A stretch of 64,000 nt of DNA from Brenneria nigrifluens DSM 30175 = ATCC 13028 (lineage in GTDB: Bacteria > Pseudomonadota > Gammaproteobacteria > Enterobacterales > Enterobacteriaceae), in assembly GCF_005484965.1 (NCBI RefSeq), contig NZ_CP034036.1, positions 3,968,001-4,032,000 on the forward strand, in the 5' to 3' direction. This document shows positions 53,671-62,754 of the stretch, piece after piece. Position numbers and translations under genes: made by a program. The notes beneath the pieces were generated by a model. That model saw only the letters and a list, made by a program, of their open reading frames with translations, was not told where the DNA came from and did not search any database. The first letter of the stretch is position 1; every line of letters starts with the position of its first letter.

Positions 53671-55170
53671 TTACTCTTTCTGCATCGCCATCTCCCGGCG
53701 GCGATAGCGCCCGGCGACCGCGCCCGCCCGCTCGTCACGGGCAATCCAGCGGTAGCATCCCGCCGACAGCGCCGCGCCGATAAACCAGCTGAAATTCGCC
53801 ACCGCGTGCAGCGACGGAATAAAGCTGATGACCAGGCAAATCGCCACCGACGGCAACAGCGCCGAGATGGCCTTCGGATTGAAGCCCCCGCGATACCAGT
53901 AGCGGCCTTGCGGCGTGGCGTTGAACAGGTCGTCCACCGCCACCCGGCCGCGTTTGATTAGATAAAAATCCGCCAGCAGGATGCCGAACAGCGGACCGAT
54001 AAAAGATCCGAGCACATCCAGCGTGTAGTGAATCAGTTCGGGAGAATTAAACAGGTTCCACGGCGTTAACAGTACCGATCCCACCGCGGCAATCATGCCT
54101 CCGGTGCGGAAGCTGATGTTCTGCGGCGAGCAGTTGGAAAAGTCAAATGCGGGAGAAACGAAGTTCGCCACGATATTGATGCCGATGGTGGCGATAATCA
54201 TGGTCAGCAGCCCAATCGCCACCGCCAGATCGCTGCCGACGTGGCTGACGGTTTCAATCGGATCGGTCATCATTTTGCCGAACAGCGATTGGGTGCCGGA
54301 AACAATCACCACCGTCACGATGGAGAACAGCAGGAAATTAAACGGCAGTCCCCAGCGGTTGCCGCGACGGATTTCCCCCATGTTTTTGCCATAACGCGCG
54401 AAATCGCCAAAATTCAGCAGCGGCCCGGAGAAGTAAGACACCACCAGCGCGGTCGCCGTCAGCATCTGGAACGCCTGTTCGCCGCCGCTCAGCTGTTTGC
54501 TGCTCAGCGTAAAGGAGATACCGTCAAAACCGGTCTGGTATACAATCCAGCCGGCCAGCGCCAGCATCACCACATATACCGCCGGCCCGGCGATATCAAT
54601 AAAGCGCTTGATGGCGCTCATGCCGTGCCAGAACACCATCGCCTGCAATAACCACATAATACCGAAGCACAGCCAGCCAAGCTGAGATAGCCCGAGCCAT
54701 GATACCTGGGTCATGGGCGTCAGCGCCGGCCAGAATTTCAGCGCCACCAGCATCAGCGCGTTAGCGGCCAGATAGGTTTGGATGCCGTACCAGGCAAAGG
54801 CGATCAATCCGCGGATCACCGCGGGAATATTGGCGCCAAAGACGCCAAAAGCCTGACGGCAAATGACCGCGTAGGGCACGCCTGCCATCTGGCTGGGTTT
54901 GGCCACCAGATTGGCGCACAGTTGCACAATACAAATTCCCAGCAGCAAACACAGCAATACCTGCCAACTGGCCAGTCCGAGAGTGAAAAAGCTGGCCGCC
55001 ACCACGTACCCTCCCATACTGTGTACATCGGACATCCAGAAAGAAAAGATGTTGTACCAGTTCCAGTTCTGATTGCGCGTCGGGGCGAGATCGTCATTAC
55101 ACAGCCGCGGGCTGTAGTTTGCGTTGGCTTCGGATGCCGACGCCGCATCGATAGGTTGACTATTTGGCAT
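53671..55170 (-). CDS. hpxC: NCS1-family allantoin permease HpxC
   Basis: A 499-residue nucleobase-cation-symport-1 transporter with about 12 membrane segments. Typical motifs are NDDLAPTRNQNWNWYNIFSF with WMSDVHSMGGY, and LLNFGDFARYGK. The C-terminal part has the FYLIKRGRVAVDDLF loop found in allantoin/hydantoin carriers. Its position, diverging from a GntR regulator, a hydantoin-type racemase and an allantoinase, identifies it as the allantoin importer of the Klebsiella hpx type. The ATG at 55170 is preferred because upstream in-frame codons run into the promoter. Confidence 0.87.
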   Translation of the reverse strand: MPNSQPIDAASASEANANYSPRLCNDDLAPTRNQNWNWYNIFSFWMSDVHSMGGYVVAASFFTLGLASWQVLLCLLLGICIVQLCANLVAKPSQMAGVPYAVICRQAFGVFGANIPAVIRGLIAFAWYGIQTYLAANALMLVALKFWPALTPMTQVSWLGLSQLGWLCFGIMWLLQAMVFWHGMSAIKRFIDIAGPAVYVVMLALAGWIVYQTGFDGISFTLSSKQLSGGEQAFQMLTATALVVSYFSGPLLNFGDFARYGKNMGEIRRGNRWGLPFNFLLFSIVTVVIVSGTQSLFGKMMTDPIETVSHVGSDLAVAIGLLTMIIATIGINIVANFVSPAFDFSNCSPQNISFRTGGMIAAVGSVLLTPWNLFNSPELIHYTLDVLGSFIGPLFGILLADFYLIKRGRVAVDDLFNATPQGRYWYRGGFNPKAISALLPSVAICLVISFIPSLHAVANFSWFIGAALSAGCYRWIARDERAGAVAGRYRRREMAMQKE

Positions 55171-55246
55171 GAAACCTGCTCCTCTGAATTTAATAAAGTA
55201 ACCCTGTACACAATTCGGGTATTGCAGGATCCAGGCCAAATTAATC

Positions 55247-55279
55247 TTTTTGTATACAAAAACTATTTTTAATGTATAC
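55247..55279. promoter_or_regulatory. Two GTATAC operator-like sites in the hpxC/hpxS promoter region
   Basis: A 16-bp perfect palindrome TTTTTGTATACAAAAA (55247-55262) and a second ATGTATACGA core lie with their GTATAC centres (55252-55257 and 55274-55279) 22 bp apart, two helical turns. The shape resembles GntR-family operators (T-GT-N-AC-A), so HpxS is the likely ligand. The gap is only 145 bp, so both promoters could be controlled at once. Confidence 0.6.
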
Positions 55280-55315
55280 GATTCACACATGCATTGGCGT
55301 TTACCGGAGTAGGTA

Positions 55316-56032
55316 ATGAAGAGCGAAATTGGCCTGAAAGCGGCCTCCGACTTGAATGATAAAGACGAACCCATCTATCAGGCGTTGATGGCCGCCATCG
55401 TGGAACATCAATTGCCGCCGGGCAGCAAGCTGCCGGAAGAGGCGCTCTCCGAGGTGTTTGGCGTGAGCCGTACCGGCATCCGTAAAGTGCTGCAACGCCT
55501 CGCGGCAGTGCAAATGATCACCCTGACGCCCAAACGTGGTGCGCAGGTCGCCACGCCCGGCGTGGAAGAAGCGCGGGATATTTTCCACACTCGGTCGCTG
55601 ATTGAATGCGCCAATCTCCCCGCGGTTATCGCCCACTGCCAGTCAACGCATCTGGTGGCGCTGGAGAAGCTGAACCGGCAGGAACAGCAGGCGCATCACG
55701 ACCTCGACGGACCGGCGGCCATCCGCCTCTCCGCCGCCTTTCATATTCAGTTGCAGGCGATTTCCGGCAATCAGGTGCTGACGGAAATGGTCACGCGCCT
55801 GAGCCAGCGCTCTTCGCTGGTGGTCGCCGCCTATGGCGTTCCCTGGCAACAGGGCTGCCGCTGCGACGATCACGATCGTCTGATCGTCCTATTGCGGGAA
55901 AAGGCGCTACAGCCGCTGACCGAGGCGCTGCGCCACCACTTTGAACATATCCTCGCCACGCTGCATTTTGAGCGCAGCGGCGAAACGCTGCCGGATTTCG
56001 CCCGCCTGTTTGCCAATCTACGGGATCGTTAG
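55316..56032 (+). CDS. hpxS: GntR-family regulator HpxS of the allantoin genes
   Basis: A 238-residue GntR/FadR-type regulator. The winged helix (about 20-85) reads PIYQALMAAIVEHQLPPGSK and EEALSEVFGVSRTGIRKVLQ, and the C-terminal FCD effector domain (about 95-225) has metal-type His residues in HIQLQAISGNQVL and LRHHFEHI. It is the first gene of an operon with the racemase (1-bp gap) and allantoinase genes and diverges from the permease, the same order as hpxSAB/hpxC of Klebsiella. The effector is probably a purine-catabolic intermediate. Confidence 0.87.
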   Translation: MKSEIGLKAASDLNDKDEPIYQALMAAIVEHQLPPGSKLPEEALSEVFGVSRTGIRKVLQRLAAVQMITLTPKRGAQVATPGVEEARDIFHTRSLIECANLPAVIAHCQSTHLVALEKLNRQEQQAHHDLDGPAAIRLSAAFHIQLQAISGNQVLTEMVTRLSQRSSLVVAAYGVPWQQGCRCDDHDRLIVLLREKALQPLTEALRHHFEHILATLHFERSGETLPDFARLFANLRDR

Positions 56033-56033
56033 C

Positions 56034-56789
56034 ATGGAAAAACACCTTATCCAGGTCATCAACCCCAACACCAGCCTACCGATGACCGAAACCATCGCCC
56101 GCGCCGCTCGGGCTGCCGCATCGCCGAACAGCGAGATCGTCGCGGTGTCGCCAGCCCAGGGCGTGCCCTCGATTGAAAGCCACTTTGACGAGGCCGTCGC
56201 CGCGGTCGGCGTGCTGGAACAGATCAAAGCCGGACGGGCGCAGGGCGTCAGCGGTCACGTTATCGCCTGCTTTGGCGATCCCGGTCTGCTTGCGGCGCGG
56301 GAACTGGCTCAGGGGCCGGTGGTCGGCATTGCGGAAGCGGCGATGCATATGGCCACTCTGGTCGCCACCCGCTTTTCCATCGTCACGACGCTGCCGCGCA
56401 CCTTGATCATCGCCCGTCACCTGCTCAGGCAATATGGCTTCGAACACCACTGCGCGGCGCTGCACGCCATCGACCTGCCGGTGTTGGCGCTGGAAGACGG
56501 CAGCGGTTATGCGCAGCAGAAAGTGCGCGAATATTGTATACAGGCAAAACGGCAGGACGGCAGCGGCGCCATCGTGCTGGGCTGCGGCGGCATGGCCGAT
56601 CTGGCGCGGGAACTGACGTACGAACTGCGTATGCCGGTGATTGACGGCGTAGGCGCCGCGGTCAAGATGGTCGAGTCGCTGCTGGCGCTGGGGCTGTCCA
56701 CCAGTAAACACGGCGATTTGGCGTCGCCGCGCCGAAAAACGCTGACCGGCGCTTTTAGCTCTCTGAATCAGGACGATAATCATGAATAA
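56034..56789 (+). CDS. hpxA: Allantoin racemase HpxA (Asp/Glu/hydantoin racemase family)
   Basis: A 251-residue racemase with the two catalytic cysteines: Cys79 in SGHVIACFGDPGL and Cys184 in AIVLGCGGMADL, plus the N-terminal QVINPNTSLPMTETI of hydantoin racemases. It would interconvert (R)- and (S)-allantoin so that both isomers can be hydrolysed. Its start lies 1 bp after hpxS, and its end overlaps hpxB by 8 bp, indicating coupled translation. Confidence 0.9.
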   Translation: MEKHLIQVINPNTSLPMTETIARAARAAASPNSEIVAVSPAQGVPSIESHFDEAVAAVGVLEQIKAGRAQGVSGHVIACFGDPGLLAARELAQGPVVGIAEAAMHMATLVATRFSIVTTLPRTLIIARHLLRQYGFEHHCAALHAIDLPVLALEDGSGYAQQKVREYCIQAKRQDGSGAIVLGCGGMADLARELTYELRMPVIDGVGAAVKMVESLLALGLSTSKHGDLASPRRKTLTGAFSSLNQDDNHE

Positions 56790-57783
56790 CCAGACGGCAG
56801 AAGAAACCTACGATTTTAACCGCGACTACCCGCGCGACCTGCGCGGCTATGCGGGCCAACCGCCCCATGCCGCCTGGCCAGGAGGCGCACGCATCGCCGT
56901 GCAGTTCGTGCTGAACTACGAAGAGGGCGCGGAGAATAACGTATTACACGGCGACGCCGGTTCCGAACAGTTTCTTTCCGATATCATCGGCGCCGCCAGC
57001 TACCCGGATCGCCATATGTCGATGGACTCGCTGTACGAATACGGTTCCCGCGCCGGCTTCTGGCGCATTCATAACGAATTCGTCAAGCGCGGTTTACCGC
57101 TGACGGTGTTCGGCGTCGCCATGGCGCTGGCGCGCCACCCGGAAATTGTGGCGGCGATAAAAGCGGCCGGCTACGACGTGGTCAGCCACGGCTGGCGCTG
57201 GATCCACTATCAGGGCATGGATGAGGAAACCGAGCGCCGGCATATGCAAAAAGCGATCGATATCTTTACCGACCTGTTCGGCCTTGCGCCGACAGGCTGG
57301 TATACCGGCCGCGACAGCCCCAACACCCGCAGGCTGGTGGTCGAACAGGGCGGCTTCAGCTATGACAGCGACTACTACGGCGACGACCTGCCGTTCTGGA
57401 CCCGCGTTGCCTGCCGGGACGGCCGTCGCAAACCGCATCTGATTATTCCCTATACGCTGGAAACCAACGATATGCGTTTCGCCACGCCGCAGGGATTCAA
57501 CACCGCGGAGCAGTTTTATACCTATCTGAAAGACAGTTTCGACGTGCTGTATGAAGAGGGAGAAAGCGTACCGAAAATGATGTCGGTCGGAATGCACTGC
57601 CGGCTGTTGGGGCGCCCGGGACGTTTTCGCGCCCTGCAGCGTTTTCTGGATTATATCCAGCGGCATGAAAAGGTGTGGATCTGCACCCGTCAGGAGATCG
57701 CCGACCACTGGATTACGCATCATCCCGCGCCCAAAGCTGAGAGCGGGACCGGCAAGGGCGTTTATTCCTGCGGCAAGGAATAA
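56782..57783 (+). CDS. hpxB: Allantoinase, polysaccharide-deacetylase type (PuuE/HpxB)
   Basis: A 333-residue protein of the PuuE allantoinase group, which uses a polysaccharide-deacetylase fold instead of the metal-amidohydrolase fold of E. coli AllB. Visible motifs are FNRDYPRDLRGYAGQPPHAA, VQFVLNYEEGAENNVLHGD, VVSHGWRWIHYQGM and WYTGRDSPNTRRLVVEQGG. It converts allantoin to allantoate. The later ureide enzymes are not in the window. The ATG overlaps hpxA; the stop codon lies inside a hairpin, and the gene converges on obgE. Confidence 0.92.
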   Translation: MNNQTAEETYDFNRDYPRDLRGYAGQPPHAAWPGGARIAVQFVLNYEEGAENNVLHGDAGSEQFLSDIIGAASYPDRHMSMDSLYEYGSRAGFWRIHNEFVKRGLPLTVFGVAMALARHPEIVAAIKAAGYDVVSHGWRWIHYQGMDEETERRHMQKAIDIFTDLFGLAPTGWYTGRDSPNTRRLVVEQGGFSYDSDYYGDDLPFWTRVACRDGRRKPHLIIPYTLETNDMRFATPQGFNTAEQFYTYLKDSFDVLYEEGESVPKMMSVGMHCRLLGRPGRFRALQRFLDYIQRHEKVWICTRQEIADHWITHHPAPKAESGTGKGVYSCGKE

Positions 57784-57788
57784 ACGCC
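57757..57788. terminator. Hairpin spanning the hpxB stop codon
   Basis: A 12-bp perfect stem GGCGTTTATTCC/GGAATAAACGCC (57757-57768 with 57777-57788) with an 8-nt loop; the TAA of hpxB (57781-57783) lies in the right arm. Only 12 bp separate hpxB from the end of obgE, so this compact structure probably ends transcripts from both sides. Confidence 0.55.
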
Positions 57789-57795
57789 GGCTTGG

Positions 57796-58968
57796 TTAGC
57801 GCTGATAAACGGTTTCGACGCCTTCCTCGTCTTCGTCGTCCCAGTCATCATCCCAGTCGTCTTCAGCTTCGCTTTCCGCCGCCGCCAGTTGCTCACGGTG
57901 ATAGTCATCCCACATGAATTCGACTTTCTCCGGCGCGCTCTCTTCGACGGCCATGGTTTTCGGCTGAACCTTGAGGAAGTTCATCACATCCCAGCACAGC
58001 GCGTTCACGCCTTCGCGGTTAGCGGCGGAAATCAGGTAATACTTATCTTCCCAGCCCAGCGCCGCGGCGATTTCTTTAGCGCGCGCTGCGGCTTCGGCTT
58101 TATCCAGCAAATCGACTTTATTGAACACCAACCAACGCGGTTTTTCAGCCAACGCGGCGCTGTATTGCTGCAATTCATTGACGATCACCTTGGCGTTTTC
58201 CACCGGATCGGACTCGTCAATCGGCGCCAGGTCGACCAGGTGCAGCAGCACGCGGCAGCGCTCCAGATGCTTCAGAAAACGAATGCCCAAACCGGCCCCG
58301 TCAGACGCCCCTTCAATCAAGCCGGGGATATCGGCGACCACAAAGCTTTGTTCGCTGTCCATGCGCACCACGCCGAGGCTTGGCACCAGCGTGGTAAACG
58401 GGTAATCCGCCACTTTCGGCTTGGCGGCCGAAACGGCGCGGATAAAGGTGGATTTACCGGCGTTGGGCAGCCCCAGCATGCCCACATCCGCCAGCAGCAG
58501 CAGTTCCAGCATCAGTTCGCGCTCTTCGCCCGGCGTACCGTTGGTTTTCTGGCGCGGCGCGCGGTTGACGGAAGATTTAAAGCGGGAGTTGCCCAGTCCG
58601 TGCCAGCCGCCTTTGGCGACCATCAGTTTCTGCTGATGGCGCGTCATATCGCCCAGCACTTCGCCCGTTCCCTGATCCAGCACCCTGGTGCCGACCGGCA
58701 CTTTGATGGTGATGTCCTTACCGCGTTTCCCGGTACAGTCACGGCTCTGTCCGTTTTGTCCGCGTTCCGCGCGGAACGACTTTTCAAAGCGGTAGTCAAT
58801 CAGGGTATTCAGGTTTTCATCCGCCAGCAAATAGACGTCGCCGCCGTCGCCGCCGTCGCCGCCGTCAGGGCCGCCATTGGGAATATATTTTTCACGGCGG
58901 AAGCTTACGCAGCCATTACCGCCATCACCCGCCACCACCAGAATGGTGGCTTCATCTACAAACTTCAT
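57796..58968 (-). CDS. obgE: GTPase ObgE (CgtA)
   Basis: A 390-residue GTPase as in E. coli. The Gly-rich Obg domain (MKFVDEATILVVAGDGGNGC, GGPDGGDGGDGGDVYLLADE) is followed by the G domain with GLPNAGKSTFIR, DIPGLIEGA and NKVDLL, and an acidic C-terminal tail (DDWDDDWDDEDEEG). It works in 50S assembly and stress control. The start at 58968 matches E. coli. It forms the end of the rplU-rpmA-yhbE-obgE unit. Confidence 0.97.
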   Translation of the reverse strand: MKFVDEATILVVAGDGGNGCVSFRREKYIPNGGPDGGDGGDGGDVYLLADENLNTLIDYRFEKSFRAERGQNGQSRDCTGKRGKDITIKVPVGTRVLDQGTGEVLGDMTRHQQKLMVAKGGWHGLGNSRFKSSVNRAPRQKTNGTPGEERELMLELLLLADVGMLGLPNAGKSTFIRAVSAAKPKVADYPFTTLVPSLGVVRMDSEQSFVVADIPGLIEGASDGAGLGIRFLKHLERCRVLLHLVDLAPIDESDPVENAKVIVNELQQYSAALAEKPRWLVFNKVDLLDKAEAAARAKEIAAALGWEDKYYLISAANREGVNALCWDVMNFLKVQPKTMAVEESAPEKVEFMWDDYHREQLAAAESEAEDDWDDDWDDEDEEGVETVYQR

Positions 58969-59248
58969 GAATTCTCTCCGCAAAAAACCAATAGAGCATA
59001 TCTACTTGTTTTAGGCTGTTTATTGGCTCTTTTTGGCGTAACATTTTGATTTTAATGGCTGTAGCATCTTTTACCCACCACCATTAAAAATCGACGCGCC
59101 AGAACCTGCTCCGGCAAAGGGGCGAATTGTACCCGCTTAGCGCAATATTTTCATCTGTATTAAAAATAAACAGTACAGATGGGATGTCAAAACCGCCTGT
59201 CGCGGACCGCCGCTGTTCCCTATTGTCTGACTGGTCCGGGCGCCGCAC

Positions 59249-60208
59249 CTATTTGGGCGCCATCACCGAAGCGGGATCCTTTCTTCCGGGGAAAAAACGG
59301 TGCCCGATAGCGGAAAACATGGCCCCCGCAACGACCACGAACGCCCCAGTATACCCCACAACATTCAGCGGCGGCGCGGCAAAAAACGTTGGCCAAGCCC
59401 ATGCCAGCAAGCTGGAAAAGAGCAAGGTGAATAACGGCGTGAGCGTAATCACCGCGCTTACCTGAGCGGCCTGCCAACGCGCCATGGCCTCCGCCAGCGC
59501 GCCATAACCTATCAGCGTATTGGCGCCGCAAAACAGCAGACAGATAAGCTGCCAGCCGTTGAGTTGCAGAATAACCGCCGGGCGGGCAAACGGCGTGATG
59601 GACAGAACGCACAGCACGTACAGCAGGAACAGAATCTGCTGCGACGTCAGGCGGCGCAACAGCACCTTCTGCGCCACGCCATAGGTCACCCACACCGCGG
59701 CGGCGCAAACGCCCAGCAGCACCCCCAGGGTGTAATCGGTCAGGCGGGTGAAAATTTCAATCAGGCTGGCGTTAAAAAACAGCACCAGTCCGCAAACCAG
59801 CATCACGGCGCCGATAACCTGCGTAATCCGCATCTTTTCTTTTAAGATGAGTACGCTGGCGAACATCATGCCGACCGGTGAAAGCTGGCCGATAACCTGA
59901 GACGCGGTCGGACTCAGATATTGCAGCGACGAACTGAAAAAGACGAAGTTTCCCAGTAAGCCATAGGTGGCTATCAACAACAAAATCCACCACCGAGGGC
60001 GCCGGAAAACCTGCAGCGGCGGCAATTGGCGGCGTGAAAACAACACCATCCCCAGCCCAACGGAGGCGATGAGAAATCGATACCAAACGATGGTGTACGG
60101 CTCCATCACCACCAGCACCTGCTTCATGGCGATGGGCAGCGCGCCCCAGCAGATCGCCGTGGTCAGCGCCAGACTGAGGCCGATGCCCGTCTGTTGTTTA
60201 GTATTCAT
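59249..60208 (-). CDS. yhbE: EamA/DMT-family inner-membrane transporter YhbE
   Basis: A 319-residue protein with ten predicted membrane segments and two EamA repeats (E. coli YhbE 321). The first repeat starts GIGLSLALTTAICWGALPIA and the second TLGVLLGVCAAAVWVTYGVA. Substrate unknown. Upstream in-frame codons to 60256 are left out because the start MNTKQQTGIGL aligns with the family. It lies between rpmA, from which a terminator separates it, and obgE (280 bp). Confidence 0.92.
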   Translation of the reverse strand: MNTKQQTGIGLSLALTTAICWGALPIAMKQVLVVMEPYTIVWYRFLIASVGLGMVLFSRRQLPPLQVFRRPRWWILLLIATYGLLGNFVFFSSSLQYLSPTASQVIGQLSPVGMMFASVLILKEKMRITQVIGAVMLVCGLVLFFNASLIEIFTRLTDYTLGVLLGVCAAAVWVTYGVAQKVLLRRLTSQQILFLLYVLCVLSITPFARPAVILQLNGWQLICLLFCGANTLIGYGALAEAMARWQAAQVSAVITLTPLFTLLFSSLLAWAWPTFFAAPPLNVVGYTGAFVVVAGAMFSAIGHRFFPGRKDPASVMAPK

Positions 60209-60242
60209 GCTCGTCTCGGCTGAGGACCAGGAAGCGGAATGT

Positions 60243-60271
60243 AAAAAGCCCCGCAACGAATTGCGGGGCTT
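60243..60271 (-). terminator. Rho-independent terminator after rpmA
   Basis: An 11-bp stem AAGCCCCGCAA/TTGCGGGGCTT (60246-60256 with 60261-60271), followed on the minus strand by five T residues. It lies between rpmA and yhbE. Confidence 0.88.
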
Positions 60272-60297
60272 ATGTCCTTGAGGCCTAACGCGAAAAA

Positions 60298-60555
60298 TTA
60301 TTCAGCAACGATACTGATATATTTACGGTTTTTCGGGCCTTTCACTTCGAACTGAACTTTACCGTCAGACAAAGCGAACAGCGTGTGGTCTTTACCGCAG
60401 CCTACGTTGCTGCCGGCGTGGAATTTGGTCCCGCGCTGACGAACGATGATGCTGCCGGCTAATACCGCTTCGCCGCCGAAACGTTTTACGCCCAGGCGTT
60501 TGCTTTCTGAATCACGGCCGTTACGAGTTGAACCGCCAGCTTTCTTGTGTGCCAT
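60298..60555 (-). CDS. rpmA: 50S ribosomal protein bL27
   Basis: An 85-residue protein identical in layout to E. coli L27: MAHKKAGGSTRNGRDSESKR at the start and VQFEVKGPKNRKYISIVAE at the end. Its N-terminus reaches the peptidyl-transferase centre. It follows rplU after 19 bp. Confidence 0.98.
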   Translation of the reverse strand: MAHKKAGGSTRNGRDSESKRLGVKRFGGEAVLAGSIIVRQRGTKFHAGSNVGCGKDHTLFALSDGKVQFEVKGPKNRKYISIVAE

Positions 60556-60574
60556 TAATCCGCTCTCCTAAATC

Positions 60575-60886
60575 TTAAGCGCTGATGCCGGTGATTTTCA
60601 CGTCAGTGAACCACTGACGATGGCCCGCTTGCTTACGGTAGTGTTTACGACGACGAAACTTAACAATCTTAACTTTCTCGCCGCGACCGTGAGCAACAAC
60701 TTCAGCTTTGATCTTACCGCCATCGACGAAAGGAACGCCGATTTTGATTTCTTCACCATTGGCAACCATCAGAACCTGATCAAACTCAATAGCTTCACCG
60801 GTTGCGATGTCCAGCTTTTCCAAGCGAACGGTTTGACCTTCGCTTACTCGGTGTTGTTTACCACCACTTTGGAAAACTGCGTACAT
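60575..60886 (-). CDS. rplU: 50S ribosomal protein bL21
   Basis: A 103-residue protein beginning MYAVFQSGGKQHRVSEGQTV, same length as E. coli L21. Arg/Lys-rich KFRRRKHYRKQAGHRQ binds 23S rRNA. The start at 60886 is the family start. It diverges from ispB. Confidence 0.98.
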   Translation of the reverse strand: MYAVFQSGGKQHRVSEGQTVRLEKLDIATGEAIEFDQVLMVANGEEIKIGVPFVDGGKIKAEVVAHGRGEKVKIVKFRRRKHYRKQAGHRQWFTDVKITGISA

Positions 60887-61150
60887 AAAAAACTCCGCTT
60901 TCCGCGCACTCAACGTATGATTATCCAGAGCGCGCTATAAATATTCACAATAGGGCGCGAATTCTACGCAAAAAACCTGAGGATGACAAGTGCAGAATCG
61001 AGCGATGTGAAGAAAAAGAATACAACATATCAACTGCCGTTTATCTCTCTCATTTTTCCAGTACAATCGGCTCAACAAGTTCCATCACATGCCGATATAA
61101 AACAGCAATCTTATTTACGGCAATGCTGAAGAAATTAGCTGGCGCAAACA

Positions 61151-62122
61151 ATGAATCTAGAAAAAATCACAGCGTTAACCACTCATGACATGACAGCCGT
61201 TAATGAAATAATTCTTGAGCAACTGAACTCGGATGTCGTTCTCATTAACCAACTCGGCCACTATATCATCAGCGGCGGCGGTAAGCGTATCAGACCGATG
61301 ATTGCGGTACTCGCCGCCAGAGCGCTCTCCTATGAGGGACGCAAGCACATCACCGTGGCCGCGTTGATCGAATTCATTCATACCGCCACGCTATTGCACG
61401 ATGACGTGGTGGACGAGTCCGATATGCGCCGCGGTAAAGCGACGGCCAACGCTGCGTTCGGCAACGCCGCCAGCGTACTGGTCGGCGATTTTATCTACAC
61501 CCGCGCCTTTCAGATGATGACCAGTCTGGAGTCGCTACGCGTACTGGCGCTAATGTCGGAAGCCGTCAACGTGATTGCCGAAGGGGAAGTGCTGCAGTTG
61601 ATGAACTGTAACGATCCCAACATCACTGAAGAAAGCTATATGCGGGTGATTTACAGCAAAACCGCGCGCCTGTTTGAAGCCGCCGCCCAATCATCGGCGA
61701 TTCTGGCCGGCGCGACCTCCGGGCAGGAAAAAGCATTACGGGATTACGGCCGCTATCTGGGAACCGCTTTCCAGCTTATTGATGATTTACTCGATTACAA
61801 CGCCGACGGCAAAACGCTGGGTAAAAATACCGGCGACGATCTCAATGAAGGCAAACCCACCTTGCCTTTGCTGCATGCGATGCATCATGGCAACGCCGAA
61901 CAGAGCGCCATGATTCGTCAGGCGATAGAAGAAGGCAACGGACGCCACCTGCTTGAACCGGTACTTGCCGCCATGCAGCAGTGCGGCTCGCTCAGCTATA
62001 CCCGTCAACGCGCGGAAGAAGAGGCCGATAAAGCGATTGATGCGCTACGGCCATTACCGGATACCCCTTTCCGCTCGGCGCTTGAAGGCCTCGCTCATTT
62101 AGCGGTGCAACGAGATTTCTGA
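61151..62122 (+). CDS. ispB: Octaprenyl diphosphate synthase IspB
   Basis: A 323-residue trans-prenyltransferase (E. coli 323) that makes the C40 side chain of ubiquinone and menaquinone. The first Asp-rich motif DDVVD is at 84-88 and the second DDLLD at about 211-215; GGGKRIRPM lies near residue 42. It supplies the tail for the quinone that UbiT, UbiU and UbiV help complete without oxygen. Confidence 0.97.
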   Translation: MNLEKITALTTHDMTAVNEIILEQLNSDVVLINQLGHYIISGGGKRIRPMIAVLAARALSYEGRKHITVAALIEFIHTATLLHDDVVDESDMRRGKATANAAFGNAASVLVGDFIYTRAFQMMTSLESLRVLALMSEAVNVIAEGEVLQLMNCNDPNITEESYMRVIYSKTARLFEAAAQSSAILAGATSGQEKALRDYGRYLGTAFQLIDDLLDYNADGKTLGKNTGDDLNEGKPTLPLLHAMHHGNAEQSAMIRQAIEEGNGRHLLEPVLAAMQQCGSLSYTRQRAEEEADKAIDALRPLPDTPFRSALEGLAHLAVQRDF

Positions 62123-62145
62123 CCGCGTTGCCTGCCAGCTAATCA

Positions 62146-62517
62146 TTATGCCGTCTGGTCATCCGCGGTATTTTCCAGACGGGACAGCATAGCCAATGCG
62201 CCTTCGCGCAGGATAAAATTAATCAGCCTGGACTGCTCGCTTTCCGAAAGCTGCTGGAAAATATGTATCCATGACGCCAGTAACGTCGGTTCTTGTCTGG
62301 TTTGATATTCCGCTACCGCGCGCTCTTTCAGCAACAGCGACTTTCTCACTTCCTGCGGCAAACTGCGAATGGAATACTCGACGCCGCGCCCCTGGACGCC
62401 TTTGCGCCTGCGCTTCTCCCAACCATCCTCACGCGCCCGTTTGTTTAATCCTTGCGGCGTTTTAGGCAACCCGCCAACGCCGGTCAATTCATTGGTTGCA
62501 AACCACTCTTTATCCAT
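62146..62517 (-). CDS. Mu-repressor-like DNA-binding protein, copy 1
   Basis: A 123-residue protein whose N-terminal half (KEWFATNELTGVGGLPKTPQ, GLNKRAREDGWEKRRRKGVQ, GRGVEYSIRSLP) is the winged-helix DNA-binding domain shared by the repressor and transposase of phage Mu. The C-terminal half (ESEQSRLINFILREGALAML) is shorter than a full Mu repressor and gives no further domain. The ATG at 62517 has GGGAG 8 nt upstream; the ATG two codons earlier is too close. It is paralogous to the next gene upstream. Probably a domesticated regulator; targets are unknown. Confidence 0.8.
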   Translation of the reverse strand: MDKEWFATNELTGVGGLPKTPQGLNKRAREDGWEKRRRKGVQGRGVEYSIRSLPQEVRKSLLLKERAVAEYQTRQEPTLLASWIHIFQQLSESEQSRLINFILREGALAMLSRLENTADDQTA

Positions 62518-62570
62518 ACCCATCACTCCCTTGTTTATTCCCCGGGCAATTTCACCGGCCGCCCTAATCG

Positions 62571-62582
62571 TTTCCAAATAAT
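62571..62582. promoter_or_regulatory. TTTCCAAATAAT motif, copy 1 (upstream of Mu-repressor-like copy 1)
   Basis: The 12-mer TTTCCAAATAAT lies 54 bp upstream of the first Mu-repressor-like gene and recurs exactly at 63231-63242 upstream of its paralogue. A shared site ahead of two paralogous regulators suggests auto- or cross-regulation. Confidence 0.4.
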
Positions 62583-62754
62583 AAACCATAATTACCTAAA
62601 CATCTAACTTTATCCTGTTATTGGTTCACATAATAGATCGGGAATTACGATAAATGCCGACAGGGCGGCATAAAGAGAGGAAGGAAAAATAATGGAAACA
62701 CCGGGAAAATACCATCATGGCGGCAAAGGCGGATGGCACTGGCGAAACGGCGGG

